This document shows, piece after piece, positions 44,218 through 56,097 of a DNA stretch of 64,000 nucleotides. The number at the start of each line of letters is the position of its first letter. The first letter of the stretch is position 1. The stretch comes from Euryodendron excelsum (taxonomy: Eukaryota; Streptophyta; Magnoliopsida; Ericales; Pentaphylacaceae). Below the pieces are notes generated by a model. It made no database searches, was not told the DNA's origin, and saw nothing but the letters and a program-made list of their open reading frames with translations. The stretch lies in the NCBI GenBank assembly GCA_033060915.1, contig CM065377.1, positions 40,543,183 to 40,607,182 on the forward strand. The letters run 5' to 3'. The translations under genes were made by a program, and so were the position numbers.

Positions 44218-47200
44218 TTAGAATTGAAGACCAGATTTGGGGCTTGATCTTCTAACCACCATTTCCTTTGTTTTGATTCTTCCGTTCAGTGCTAGCCAAC
44301 AAAAGAATAGTGACTTTATAGGGACCTTGATTTTCCAAATAAAGCTGAATTTGAAGTTTGGTAGGCCTTTGCTTTCTTCAAAAACTCTGTAGAATGATTT
44401 GCATGAAAATCTATCATTCTGTTCAGCCAACCATCTTATTGAGTCAATCTGATTTGGGATTGGAGTGAGTGACTGAAGAAGTGACCTTAGTTCTAACAAA
44501 CACTCTTCCTCCCAAACATGCAGCTCCTTCCTCAATAATAGCCTCCATTCACAACCTATTGCTACATACAATGACTTTACATGTTCATATTTTTGTTCTG
44601 AGATGGAATATAATCTTGGAAACTGTAATTTCAGGGGTTTATCCCCCAGCCACCTATCATGCCAGAAGTTTATACTTTCACCATTTCCTAACTTTAGTTT
44701 AAGGTTATCTAGTAGAATAGAACATAAGGCATTTTGGTTCCTCCCAATTGCTTGAATATCTTGCCAAACTTTTGAAGCTTTTGGTGAGTTAACTTCCAAA
44801 GAGGTCCATGCATTCTGCTTGTACTCATACTTTGCAGCTATGAACTTCCTCCATAAAGTTTGTTTCTCATTTGTGAACCTCCACCACCATTTTACAAGTA
44901 GGGAGTGGTTTCTTGCTGATAATGATGGAATTCCTAGGCCCCCAAATTCCAAGGATGATGTTATTTGAGTCTATTTTATGCATCTTATTTTCTTTTTCTC
45001 TTCTGAGTCCCCCCATAGGAATTTCCTTTGCTGCATTTCCAGTTGTAGGCAGATTTTCTGAGGCATTTTGAATATGAAGAGATAATACAGTGGCAGACTT
45101 GCTAAAGTGGCCTTTAGTAGTGTGATTCTTCCCCCCATTGATAAGTGTTTTCTATTCCGTACTGATATCCTTCTATTGAATTTCTGTACCATTTCCTCCC
45201 ATGTCTTTGCTGATCTTGGATTTGCCCCCAATGGTAGTCCCAGGTACTTCAGTGGAAAGTGGGCACACCTGCATTTAAATATATCTGTTGCTTGAGTTAG
45301 AAAGGAGTCATTCACCCTTATGCCGCTAATCAAACTTTTATGAAAGTTTATCTTGAGCCCTGACACCATTTCAAAACACCTAAGAATTATCTTCAAAGTT
45401 TCCAATTCCTTCAGATCTGTGTTGCTAAACATCAATGTGTCATTTGCAAATTGTAGGTAAGATAAAGTGATTCCATTATGGACTTCTGATCTAACATAGA
45501 TGCCTTTTAATATCCCTTTTTCCTTTGCTCTTTGTAAGAGAATGTTTAGACCTTCTACAGCTATGTTGTAAAGAAAGGGTGAGATGGGATCCCCTTGTTT
45601 TAGCCCCCTTGAGACCTTAAACTCTTTTAATGAACCATTGATTAGTACTGAAATGTGACTGGATGAAAGGTATTCATTTATCCAGCCAATTCATTTGTTT
45701 CCAAAGCCCATTCCTTTCATCATATCTGCTAAGTAGGACCAACTGATAGAGTCAAATGCTTTTTCAAAATCAAGTTTAATGATGATACCGGATTTTCTAT
45801 TCCTCTTCCAGTAGTCAATAACTTCATTAGCTATCAATATTTCATCAAGTACTTGTCTACCTTTTGTGAAGGCTGATTGAGTTTCACAAATGATTTCTTG
45901 CATTGTCAACTTCAACCTGCAAGCTAATGTTTTTGCTAGTACTTTGTAAATAGAGGATATTAGACATATAGGTCTGTAGTCCATGAAAGAGTTAAGGAAT
46001 TCTGTTTTTGGGACTAGGCAAAGAAAAGAGGAATTTAAACCTCTTACTAGCCTACCATTTGAGTAGAACTCATTGATAAAGCTCATGAAGTCTGCCTTTA
46101 CAGAATTGTTTTATGAAGTTGAAGTTGAAGCCATCTGAGCTTGGCGATTTGCTACCATTGCACTCCTTTATTGCTTGCCATACCTCATCTTCTGAAAAGC
46201 TTGATTCTAGCCTCCTGACACTTTCCTCCTTCAGCTTCTGAGGGAATGATCCTGTTAATTTTTCTCTCCTTTCCCATTTTTCTTTGAATAAATCTGAATA
46301 AAATTTAACTGCTTCTTCTTTCACCTTATCTGGATTACTTATGATAGTACATTTTGAGTACACTTGAGCAATGTAGTTCCTCCTATATCTTTTCTTCATA
46401 GAGTTATGGAAATATGAGGAATTCTTGTCCCCCAATTTCTGCCAGAGCACTCTAGATTTTTGCTTTGTCATTGACTTGTCCATCGTGTAGGCTTTCCATA
46501 GCTCATATTTTGAATTCCTTCTTTTTGAAGACTCTAATTCAGTTAATACCCCTGCTTCACTCTTCAGGTCCAGCTTGTGCACATATTCAAAGAGGGACTT
46601 GATCGTTTCCTTCATGTCCTGACAGTGGGTAATCTTCCATGCCTTAATATCCCTTTTTAGAGCTTGAAGTTTTCTTAGCAGTATGAATCCCTTCCAACCT
46701 GATGCCACTAATGATTTCCATGAGAATAATATAGTGTTTTTGCATGTGCTTTGCTTTAACCAAGCATCAAATGTTTTGAAAGGTTTGGGACCCCAATCCT
46801 TTACTTCATCTGATAGAAGCACAGGACAGTGGTCAAAGAGCTTTTTCTGCAAGCCCCATTGAGAGCATTTCCATTTATCCATCCAAGAGTCGCATAGGAG
46901 AAATCTATCTAATCTACTCCATTTTTCTGTTGTTTGCATGTTTGTCCAGGTGTAGTTTCTAGCTTCCATTGGTAGATCATTGAATTCAACATTATTTACA
47001 AAATTCTGAAATGTTCTCATACCTGGTGTTGATCTTGTGCAGCCCTTCCTTTATCCAATTTTCAGTACTTCATTGAAGTCTCCACCTACACACCATGGCA
47101 ATTGAAAACTTTTCCTTAGTGCTAGCAACTTGTCCCATAATGCTTCTCTCTCTGATTGCTCATTTGGTCCATAATAGTTTATAAATGCACATTCCCAACC

Positions 47201-47496
47201 TCCCTTTAGCTCTCCTTGCAAAAGGATGAAATTTTGTTCAATGATACAATTTTTTAAGGAGAAGAATTCCTCTTCCCAAATACAAATCAGTCCACAGAAT
47301 TTCCATTTGAGTTTGCAGCTTTCCATTCCATATCCCTTGGCCCCCATAATGATTTTGCCATCTTTGAATTGCAATCCTTCCATTTTGTCTCCTGAATAAA
47401 TAACATGTTTATTTCCCTATCTCTTAATAAATTCCTCACCATCCTTTTCTTCTCTGCCCTTCCACATCCCCTGACATTCCATGTAAGTATCTTCAT
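44218..47496 (-). pseudogene. LINE-2 ORF2: endonuclease-reverse transcriptase
   Basis: It starts MKILTWNVRGCGRAEKKRMV at 47496. The endonuclease keeps the early Asn and QETK, then GDFNEVLKIG (about 47060). After a frame break, 47020-46070 holds TWTNMQTTEKWSRLDRF, DHCPVLL and a long linker. RT spans about 46086-45430 with LKLDFEKAFDSISW. The YADD box is FAND (about 45450), so a catalytic Asp is Asn. The zf-RVT domain lies at 44952-44218 (GGLGIPSLSARN, WDRW-like WHDRWLG, IWKIKVPIKSLFFCWLALNGRI). Fewer breaks than in LINE-1 and LINE-3 suggest it is the youngest of the three. Confidence 0.88.
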
Positions 47497-47812
47497 ATTA
47501 AGAGTGTTATTCCCCTGTTACTGAGAAGAATTCTCAGTTGTCTCCACTCCCCTTCTTTGATGTCTTCCTTTCCAACTCACTCCAATTTGCTTTAATCAGT
47601 GAGTTTGATGTACTGACTTCATTTCCCATGAAGTTTATTCCCAATTCCTTCCTAATTTTGATGGTGTTTTCTGCCTCCCTTTGGACACTTTCCTCTAGTT
47701 GTTGGACTATAATTGAATTTCTGTTCCTAATGTTTTGGGAGGGTAGAGAGGAAGATGAGTTGGATTTTGAGACTTTGTTTCTGATTGGTTTTAATCTTGA
47801 TTTGAAGCATGT

Positions 47813-49461
47813 TTAGACCTTCTTGTGTCCTACCTCAGCCAATGGCTTCTGTTTCCTCATACTCCTTGATGCTTTCTCTTTTATATTCTTCTGCCTCGAT
47901 TTACCATTGTTGATATTCCTTTCTGGTTTTCTGTGATTCGAATCTGCATTTGTTACCGACTCCATTGAATCATTTAATGCACTATTGGTAGTTGACCTCT
48001 TGTTGTTTAGGTAGGTATTCCTTGTTGAAGATTGTTGCCTCAAGCCTTCTCCTCTTGATTATTTGGTGGGGCCATATAGTGAGTTGGTAGCTGTTGTTCC
48101 AAAGGTGTTATGGTCAACAATTAAGGCAGGCTCCATTGATGTTGCTTCCTCCTTCTTTGAGCCTTTTGTGTTAGGAGCCTCCATATTCTAATTATTCTCA
48201 TTTACTACCAAGTTTGGCGAGTTGGTGCATTTTTCCCAAGAAGATTTTGAAATTGATCTTTTGGATTCCTCCACCTGGCTAATAAGTGCCATGTCATCAG
48301 TTGCCTGAAAATTGTTGTGGTGGTGATTGTCTCTGGTCGCCTTGGCTTCTCCGGCCATGGATTGATGAAAAGAAGGGGTCTTGTACAACTAGTTGCACCT
48401 TTGATCTGAGTGTACCTCTTGATACTTGGCTTTGATTGTCTAACTTAGGGATTTAGAGGAGTCAGGTGTTGCCGTGCATGTTTTTGTGTTCTAGATATGT
48501 GTTTTCTGGAAATTATCCTCTGTTACCTTTATTTTGTAGAGGAAGTTACCCTCCTGAAAATTGCAGAGTCCACATATGGGGGTTTCTGAATCAGTTTCTA
48601 TCAACACTCTACCGAATTCCAGATCCATTCTCCTTATGGTATTGGTATCAACAGCCACTGTAGAACCCCACACATCTCCTACCTTCCTAAAGTTGGTGGT
48701 ATTCCAAGCATGAAGGGGCATACCTTCCACATTGATCCATATATTCTTGATAGGTTGAATTCTCTGTATATCCATTCATATATGGTGGAAAACCAGTTGT
48801 AGAGCCAATCTTTTGCACCAACTAGGAATGCAGCCTTCTCTTCAATGTTACTGAAATCAATTAAAACTTTTAATCCACCTAATGGTTTGATCACAATACC
48901 ATACACACCTTCCGTCTTCATTGCCTCCTCAATTCCTGGTATGGTGTTATAATCCCTAGCTATTACAATAACACAACTCTTAATCCAGTTATCATCAACT
49001 TCCTCTACTACGATCATTTCTGGTGGAATGGGAATCCTTGGGGCTTTCTGGGAGTTGAGGACTTGCTTGTATGTTCTTCCATCTTTCCTAGCATCAGCGA
49101 TATGAAGGGTTAAGTTCTTTTTGTGACCATCCCTTGGAATATACCCCCCGTTATCTGTTTCCTTCTTGTTGCTTGGCAGTCTGTGGTTGGATCCATATAG
49201 TGCAAATTTCACCGATAGTTGATGGTAAAGTAGCCAAATGCCATTCAGCTTTGTGATTGCTTTTTCAACTTCAATTGTGGTCTGGAATCTAATGAATCCG
49301 AATATGGTGTTGCTTGCTTTCCTTGTTTTTGTAGGTATGAAACAATCGACCACCTTACCATATTTGGAAAATATGTTTCGCAGCCACACGTTGTACATAC
49401 TAAGTGGAAGGTTATCCACAAATACAGTAGCATATTCGTTCATCTTTGGTTTGTATACCAT
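47813..49461 (-). pseudogene. LINE-2 ORF1: RRM-containing nucleic-acid-binding protein, broken
   Basis: It starts at 49461. Residues about 10-90 form an RRM (RNP2-like VFVDNLP, RNP1-like IFGFIRF), as in plant L1 ORF1 proteins that coat LINE RNA. It stays open for 260 codons to 48679. It then shifts frame to 48775-48491, which carries IWINVEGMPLHAWN...WGSTVAVD and CGLC, a plant-LINE middle domain. Later pieces at 48388-48188 and 48043-47813 are basic and Ser/Asn-rich. At least two breaks. Confidence 0.8.
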
Positions 49462-49700
49462 TTTGATTCCGCAGAGTTAGGAATAGGTTCAATCTCAGTA
49501 TTTTGGCAGGACGCAAGACCATCCTTCACTCAAAGACTGTGTATGATGCAAGGTCTTCCTACACCAATGAACCAGTCCCAGCTTTACTAGGGGTAGAGAA
49601 ACCCTCCAGATTAGACCAATTGTAAAGAAGTGAGATAGTAACCTCCCTTCACCAACTAAATGGCAGGATGCGAGATTGCAATGGTAATAGACTGATTCGA

Positions 49701-50700
49701 TGGAAACAGAGGTGACAATATAGAGAAATGAGTTCTGTTTTTAGTAACCTCCCTTCACCAACAAAGTGGCAGGATGCGAGGTTGCAGGAATGTCGCCCTG
49801 TCTCTCTCTCTGTAGATCGGAGCTGTCAGAAATAGATCGGAACTGAATGAAGGTAGACCGGAGCTGTAAGACAGTGATTCCGTGGCTGGGAGCAATGAAT
49901 GTTCTTATGCTGGAGAAACGTTTCCAACGGGCAGAGTAAAGAAAAAGAAGAGATTTTTAGAAGCTAGATCGGAGCAACGAAAGAAGCGAGAAGTGAGATC
50001 GGAAGCTAGTTTGTGATCAGAGCAATGAAAGAAGCTAGATTGGAGCATATTGGAGTAGCTAGAAGCTAGATCGGAGCAGTTAGGAGGAGCCCATAGCAGA
50101 TCAGAGCAGATCGAAATAGCTAGAAGCTCCAAAAAGCATTCCACAAACTAACATGATGCTACTCTCCATTTGCTTTGCCTGGCCACCCAGATCTTTTACG
50201 GCCATACCTACGTCATGCTTTGCAATTTGGTGGAAACAGAGGTGACAATATAGAGAAATGAGTTCTGTTTTTAGTAACCTCCCTTCACCAACAAAGTGGC
50301 AGGATGCGAGGTTGCAGGAATGTCGCCCTGTCTCTCTCTGTGTAGATCGAAGCTGTCGGAGATAGATTAGAACTGAATGAAGGTAGACCGGAGCTGTAAG
50401 ACAGTGATTCTGTGGCCGGGAGCAATGAATATTCTTGTGCTAGAGAAACATTTCCAACGGGCAAAGTAAAGAAAAAGAAGAGATTTTTAGAAGCTAGATC
50501 GGGGCAACGAAAGAAGCGAGAAGCGAGATCGGAAGCTAGTTTGTGATCAGAGCAACGAAAGAAGCTAGATCGGAGCAGATTAGAGTAGCTAAAAGCTAGA
50601 TCGGAGCAATTCCAGCATCTGTTCCCACTCTTAAGTCCACAGGAGAAGAAGGCCAGAAAGGAAGAACATCCGTTAGGGGATGGCAGTTTAGCTTTAAAAA
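49701..50700 (-). repeat. Tandem monomers in the LINE-2 5' UTR, period 530 bp
   Basis: TGGAAACAGAGGTGACAATA occurs at 49701 and 50231 and the following about 380 bp are nearly identical. A third, partial unit (CCTCCCTTCACCAACxAAxTGGCAGGATGCGAG) is at 49641-49680. Inside each monomer GATCGGAGCA/AGCTAGATCGGAGCA words repeat every 30-50 bp. ORFs across this region are read-through of repeats. Confidence 0.88.
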
Positions 50701-51234
50701 CATACCTTGATTGAACGTCTGCAGTTTGAGATTGCTTCTGTAAGCAAATCAAACAATTCTCCCAAACTCAAGAGGACGCAGTTGGAGGACTGTTTTTTGA
50801 AGTTGGCATAATTTATTACTTGTCAAAGCAGGTGTGCAGTGAAGTAACTGAAAACATTGATGACTGCTTGGTTGAAGTTTTCAATTCCCTTGGTATAATA
50901 AGTGACTGGAACCTACCCATTGTTTTGGATAATTCATCCTGGTGGCTGAAAAACTCAATCTAAAGGAGGAGAAACTCATAGCAACCAGGCAGGTGCTTAG
51001 TGAGTATGGAAACATGTTGAGTTCGAGTGTGAGATTTCTTTCAGAGGAGATAGATAAGGAATAGTTCTCTTGCTGAAGGAAGGAAGGAAGGACCACCACC
51101 GGTAAAGGATTTGAGTGGGGTGTTCTTCTTGGATTTGGACCTGGTGTTACTGTGGAGACCATTGTGTTGTGCAGTGTCCCTACAAGTACTGCAACTCATT
51201 ACGAGAGCAAGCTTTTATCTTCGAACATACCAGG

Positions 51235-52615
51235 TGATGATACCATTGTCCCATATTGGGTGAGAACGTAAGGGCTTGGTAGCTTATAATCGTCAGGTAC
51301 CTCTCTCCTCTTCAAAGTGCCTTTTAGGGACAAAACCGTGTGGTGGAAGCCTACGGGCACTAGGCCGGCTACGATCGCGCCATCGACAAAGCAGACAATA
51401 CCTCGAGGGCGGAGCCCTGGTGTGCAAGAATGGATTATCATCAGTTGGCACTGTCTGTGGAAAACAATTCACGTGCTCGCTACCAACCCCTCATTGGGGG
51501 GTACTGATGATACCGTTATCCTACATCAGGTAAGAACATAAAAGCTTGGTATCTTATAAGAGCTGGGTACCCCTCTCCCCTTCGAAACGCCCTTGGAAAA
51601 CACCCCACCTGATGGGGAACCACCCATAAAGGGACAAAACCGTACCAGCTGAGCTAGGATGGACAATACCTCTTCACGAAGAGGCACCTTTTGGGGACAA
51701 AACCGTGAGGTGCAAGCCTACGGGCACTAAGTCGCCTACAGTCGCGCCATTGCCAAAGCGGACAATACCTCGGGGGTGGAGCCCCGGTGTGCGAGAATAG
51801 ATCATCATCAGTTGGCGTCATCTGTGGGAAACGAGTCACAAGCTAGCTACCAAGTCTTTTAGGTAGAGAATCGTGAGGTGGAAGCATACGGGCACTAGAC
51901 CGGCTACGGTCGTGCCATCACCAAAGCGGACAATACCTTGGGGGTGGAGCCCTGGTGTGTAAGAATGGATCATCATTAGTTGATGCCGTCTGTGGGAAAC
52001 GAGTCACGTGCTTGCCACCAACCCCTCATTGGGGGATACTGATGATACCGTTGTCCCACATTGAGTGAGAATGTAAGGGCTTGGTAACTTATAAGTGTCG
52101 GGTACCTATCTCCCCTTCGAGACGACTTTTGAAGACAAAACCGTGAGGTGGAAGCCTATGGGCACTAGGGCAGCTACGGTCGTGTCATCGCCAAAACGGA
52201 CAATACCTCAGGTGTGGAGCCCTGGTGTGCAAGAATGGATCATCATCAATTGGTGCCGTCTGTAGGAAATGAGTCACGTGTTCACTACCAACCCTTCATT
52301 GGGGGGTACTGATGATACCGTTATCCCACATTGAGTGAGAACGTAAGGGTTTGGTAACTTATAAGTGTCAGGTACCTCTCTCCTCTTTGAGGCACCCTTG
52401 GGAAACACCCCACCTGATGGAAAACCACCCAGAAAGGAACAAAACCATTTCGGCTAAGTTAGGATGGACAATACCTCTTTACGGAGAGGAGCCTTTTGGA
52501 GACAAAATCATGAGGTAGAAGCCTACAAGCACTAAGCCAGCTACAGTCGCGCCATCGCCAAATCGAATAATACCTCGAAGGCAGAGCATTAGTGTTTAAG
52601 AATGGATCATCATTA
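51235..52615 (+). mobile_element. Head-to-tail TRIM array: five LTRs, four short internal segments
   Basis: LTRs begin TGATGATACC and end GGATCATCATCA (or minor variants). They lie at 51235-51443 (209 bp), 51505-51810 (306), about 51863-51977 (5'-truncated), 52040-52248 (209) and 52310-52615 (306). Each is separated by about 50-61 bp holding a PBS-like TTGGCGCCGTCTGTGGGAAA (variants), ACGAGTCACGTGCTCGC and a purine tract TTGGGGGGTAC. The 306-bp form has about 97 bp extra. Flanks CCAGG (51230-51234) and CCAGC (52616-52620) look like a 5-bp target duplication. No coding capacity. It lies about 40 bp beyond the PKS-C end. Confidence 0.8.
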
Positions 52616-52620
52616 CCAGC

Positions 52621-53760
52621 AAAATTTGAAAAGTACTGCATCAACTGGCTTGATTATCATTGTTACTACATTAATATATATATATATATATATTATCTTT
52701 TTCAGTTTGGCAGCTGAATGTTGAGAATAATCAGATATGTTGGATTGTAGTTGGAGTTCACATAAGCAACAAAATAGTTCAACTGTTGGCCATTTATTTA
52801 TTTTCTCTTTTTACTTTTATGTCTAAAAAAGTAATGGTTTTTAACTTTTTACGGTCCTCTTTATCAATGGTGGAAAACTCTTCAAAAAGGAAAAACATGT
52901 TGAGGCCGGTCAAACCGACCCCACCTACCAAACGACCTTTCATCTTGCTTTCCTGTTAAAGTAGTACAACAAATCTGCAGAATGCAAAAGAATTCAAGCC
53001 TATGATCATTTCAATCCCCATGCATCATAGAGAGTACACACAAATTTCTGGTCTAAAGTTAAAGGCAAGAAATAAACAAACTGAATTATTAATTTAAAAT
53101 AGAGTGATTGATTTTTTAGATATATTCTTGTATAAAGAATTGTCATTTAATTTTTCTCCTCAAAGACGTTGATTCAAGGATTTGATAGCATGTTCCCAAA
53201 TCGAATGCAGAAATCTTATATCTTCTTCAATTTAATAGAAGATAAATTTTTATCGAATAACTTAAAGGCTTGGCAGCTTAATTGTTCCCAAATCAAATTG
53301 AAAATATCTCCTCAGTTTGGTTGAAGAAGATATTGTAAACTTATGTAAATTTCGTGACTATCTTTAATTCCTTATAATGGGGCTAAAAGTGTTTACCACA
53401 AGCATTCAAGGATCGAAGTTGATGGAAACCTGAAGTTTGATTCATTCAAGCATAAGGCTAAAAAGTGGTTAGATGATCTATTCAGAGGTTAAGGAAGATG
53501 GTTTGGGAAGTGGCCACCTTTGCCACCAGTGGCTCCAGCAATAAATAGGCTATGGCAAACCAATGTAGTTGGCCACCTTTGGCCACTTTTTACTCCAGCT
53601 AACTTTGGTCTTCGTCACCTCTGGCTTCGGTGAAGCGCACGAGGGTCCTTGTTTTGGAAATCGTGTTATGCAGGGTTTTGACCTAACTATATAAGGGGCA
53701 CGAGTTTTCAAGTTCAATTAAGAGAGCAGCTTTACAGAAATGCTTAAGAAGAATTCTCTA
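52621..53760. other. PKS-C 3' flank and unassigned DNA, no gene
   Basis: (TA)n at about 52672-52694. 52735-52845 matches the PKS 3' flank at 21590-21690. 53370-53760 has no supported ORF. Confidence 0.5.
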
Positions 53761-54250
53761 GGCACTCAAGAGCACCCATAGGATGACAAAGGGGAAGTAT
53801 AAGAGGAATGGCACAACATGACTGGCTGAACCTCCGTATGGAAAAGGCTGAAGGACCTTTCACAGCAGGGACTTAGATGGAATGCTGCTTCAAGTTTTAA
53901 AATCCCTATCTAAGCACTCAATAGCTCCCCTAGGATGACAAGGAGGAAGTATAAGAGGAATGGCACAACATGACTGGCTGAAACTTCGCATAGAAAAGGC
54001 TGAAGGTACCTTTTACAGCAGGGACTTAGATGGAATGCTGCTTCAAGTTTTAAAATCCCTATTTGGGAAGACGGTTGGGTACTTGACCTCAAAAACTTTA
54101 CAATTAGTTCACCTAAAACTTCAAACTGCAATTTGCAGAGGGTTAAAGGTAGGAAATTCTGTTGCAAAAGGGGATGGAATTCTGTTATTGTAAGTTGGGT
54201 AAGCAGTCCAGTGCACGAGACTCCTACCACTACAAAGTCTGAGAATAATT
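53761..54250 (+). repeat. 152-bp tandem duplication with a small unrecognised ORF
   Basis: Copies at about 53761-53912 and 53913-54064 (GGATGACAAxGxGGAAGTATAAGAGG at 53781 and 53933). The second copy opens a 77-codon ORF (53960-54193, MAQHDWLKLRIEKAEG) that the first copy does not keep. I recognise no family; it may be a decayed exon of a duplicated host gene. Confidence 0.5.
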
Positions 54251-56097
54251 AAAGATGTATATAATCTTACACCGCGTGCGGAAAGGTTATTTCTGCATTT
54301 CGAACACGTATGCGGCTATGTCAGCTAACATCATTGTTGGATTTAGTGCTCTGATTAGTTATGTTCTGAAACTTTTTGCAGTGAAGTCTTCTGGTTCATC
54401 TCTTTGCACTGGCTCATATTTATGTAATTTCTCCCTTCTGAAAGTGTCGAGAAGTATTAACTCCTTCCCCTGGTGCCCATTTTGGAGATTTAATGACATA
54501 TTATAGGTGGAGAATACGAATTAGGTTTATAGATTCTCATGGAACCTCTTCAGGTTGATTTTGATGTCATTTTATTGTAGGTTTGTGTTCCAAATTCTAT
54601 GCCTGTTCGAATTTGTTGACCAACCTCTTCACTTGAGCTAGGCTCATATTAGGCCCTGCTAAAAGCTTCTTCAAGATCTGCTTGTGTAAAATAATTTTTT
54701 AAATCATTAATTTTTTGAACTCTGTCCAAATTTGACTCGATAAATTTTTAAAATTAATTACAACAAAACCTTCTAAACAATAAATAAGTATCATTAAGTT
54801 CCTTTAAACTCTAAAACGCAACACTTTAATTTTTTGTATTATCAATTTGTATCAATCAATACCTCTATTGGCAATATATTAAGCAATTTATTAAGAAAGT
54901 ACATAAAAAATTGTCATATGACTTGCACATGTTTACGAAATATCATTTTATATCTAAATTGACCTTCTCTTTTTGTAATAATTATCTAATGATTAAAATG
55001 CTCCTTGAATTGCCTCTATAGTTGCACACCATTTCAAAAAGCATTTCAACCATTAAATAATTATTACGATAGAGGATTATCAATTTTGGTATAAAACTAT
55101 ACTATCTTAAAATCTGCAAGTCACATAATGATTTTTAATCTATTTTCTTAATGAATTACTAGAAAGTGTTGATTAATACAAATTCACCAATATATCACAT
55201 TTTAGAGTTTACGAAGATTTAGTGATACTGAGTCATAATTCAATGAATAATGTTGTAATTAACCCAAGTTTTTATGCATTGTAGAACTAATATGTATATA
55301 CATAACAAGTTATTTGAGTCCAATTTGATAAAAGTTCATCTATGATCAACTTCAAACATAAATAAACAAGTCAAGCTTCCACATATTTTGAATTCGTTAA
55401 GTTTCCAAACCTAGCTTAAACAATCCAGTTACTCCACTCATTTGCCATCCTACTCTTAAGTTTCCTCTTTCAAGTTTGGGCCGCTTCACGAAGTTTATAC
55501 AAGAAAACCATGAGCCAAAATTTCCACATTGTCAAGCAATGCAATGGTCGCCATAAGCCATTCTCAACCAGTCTTATCCCATCTCTTAGGTTTCCATATG
55601 AAGTGAACTATCTAAAGGAGAACCTTTGAGCAAGGTCATCCAAACTAGATGAACAAACTAAATAGGCAGAAGTTTGCTATAAAAAGCATTCGAAATGAAC
55701 CGATTTTATAGGCACTGCAGAGGATTTCAAGGATTCCCTCTACATGTTATCCGCTGGTGGTCTAACTTCTATATCTGCTACATATCATCATCATCCTCAA
55801 TGTTGATGAGCTCGTTCCTGTAATGTTACCCATTTTACAGAATGAATCTATGCCCTTCAGACACCATGAAACACGAAAGGAAGCACCTTAGATATGACCA
55901 GGTGGAAATCAGCTTAGGGCAAAATATAGATTAAAACTATGCAATCATTCGTTGCTGAAAATAAGCCGAAGACACATACAATACAAATCTCAGCATTTAT
56001 AAATTTACATTAGTATGATGTAGAGGCCTCAGTCCATATAAATTCAAACAAAACAGAGACCCTCATATAAAGATTAATCGTGAACAAAACCCTTCAA
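54251..56097. other. UAP1 3' intergenic region, segmentally duplicated, no gene
   Basis: 55450-56097 matches 9960-11249 apart from two insertions in the latter (the solo LTR and the hAT element). 54640-55460 matches the PKS upstream flank family. It probably contains the UAP1 3' UTR just left of 56098. No other gene is seen. Confidence 0.55.

Larger units (their letters stand above)
43721..50701 (-). mobile_element. LINE-2: near full-length L1-type element, 6.98 kb, antisense in PKS-C
   Basis: It is flanked by the 7-bp duplication ATACCTT (43714-43720 and 50702-50708). On the minus strand it has a 5' UTR of about 1.24 kb with tandem monomers, ORF1 (from 49461) with an RRM, ORF2 (from 47496) and a poly-A tail (T run at 43722-43730). 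The PKS sequence reads across the two junctions (…PNT|LIER…), so both ends are precise. Confidence 0.93.
42333..51196 (+). pseudogene. Type III PKS copy C, split by LINE-2
   Basis: Exon 1 is 42333-42489 (157 bp, same length as copy A), with an in-frame TGA where copy A has the second Pro-to-Asn step of NPPNC. Donor GTAAGT and acceptor AATCAG|GT are both intact. Exon 2 runs 43197-43720. It loses frame near 43335, has a 4-bp CTAG duplication near the catalytic Cys block ([14 protein letters not shown] in a shifted frame), and then stops at the LINE-2 insertion. The remainder, 50709-51196, reads LIERLQFEIAS onward with more indels. The His303 motif is destroyed; YGNMLSSS (Leu at 338) and GFGPG survive. 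The 7-bp duplication ATACCTT (43714-43720, 50702-50708) marks the insertion. It cannot make an enzyme. Confidence 0.9.

Noticed and set aside
47538..47816. 92-codon plus-strand ORF
   Set aside because: Antisense shadow between LINE-2 ORF1 and ORF2.
49905..50752. Minus-strand ORFs with repeated CSDLAS words
   Set aside because: They read through the LINE-2 5' UTR monomers; the repeat, not a protein, is the feature.
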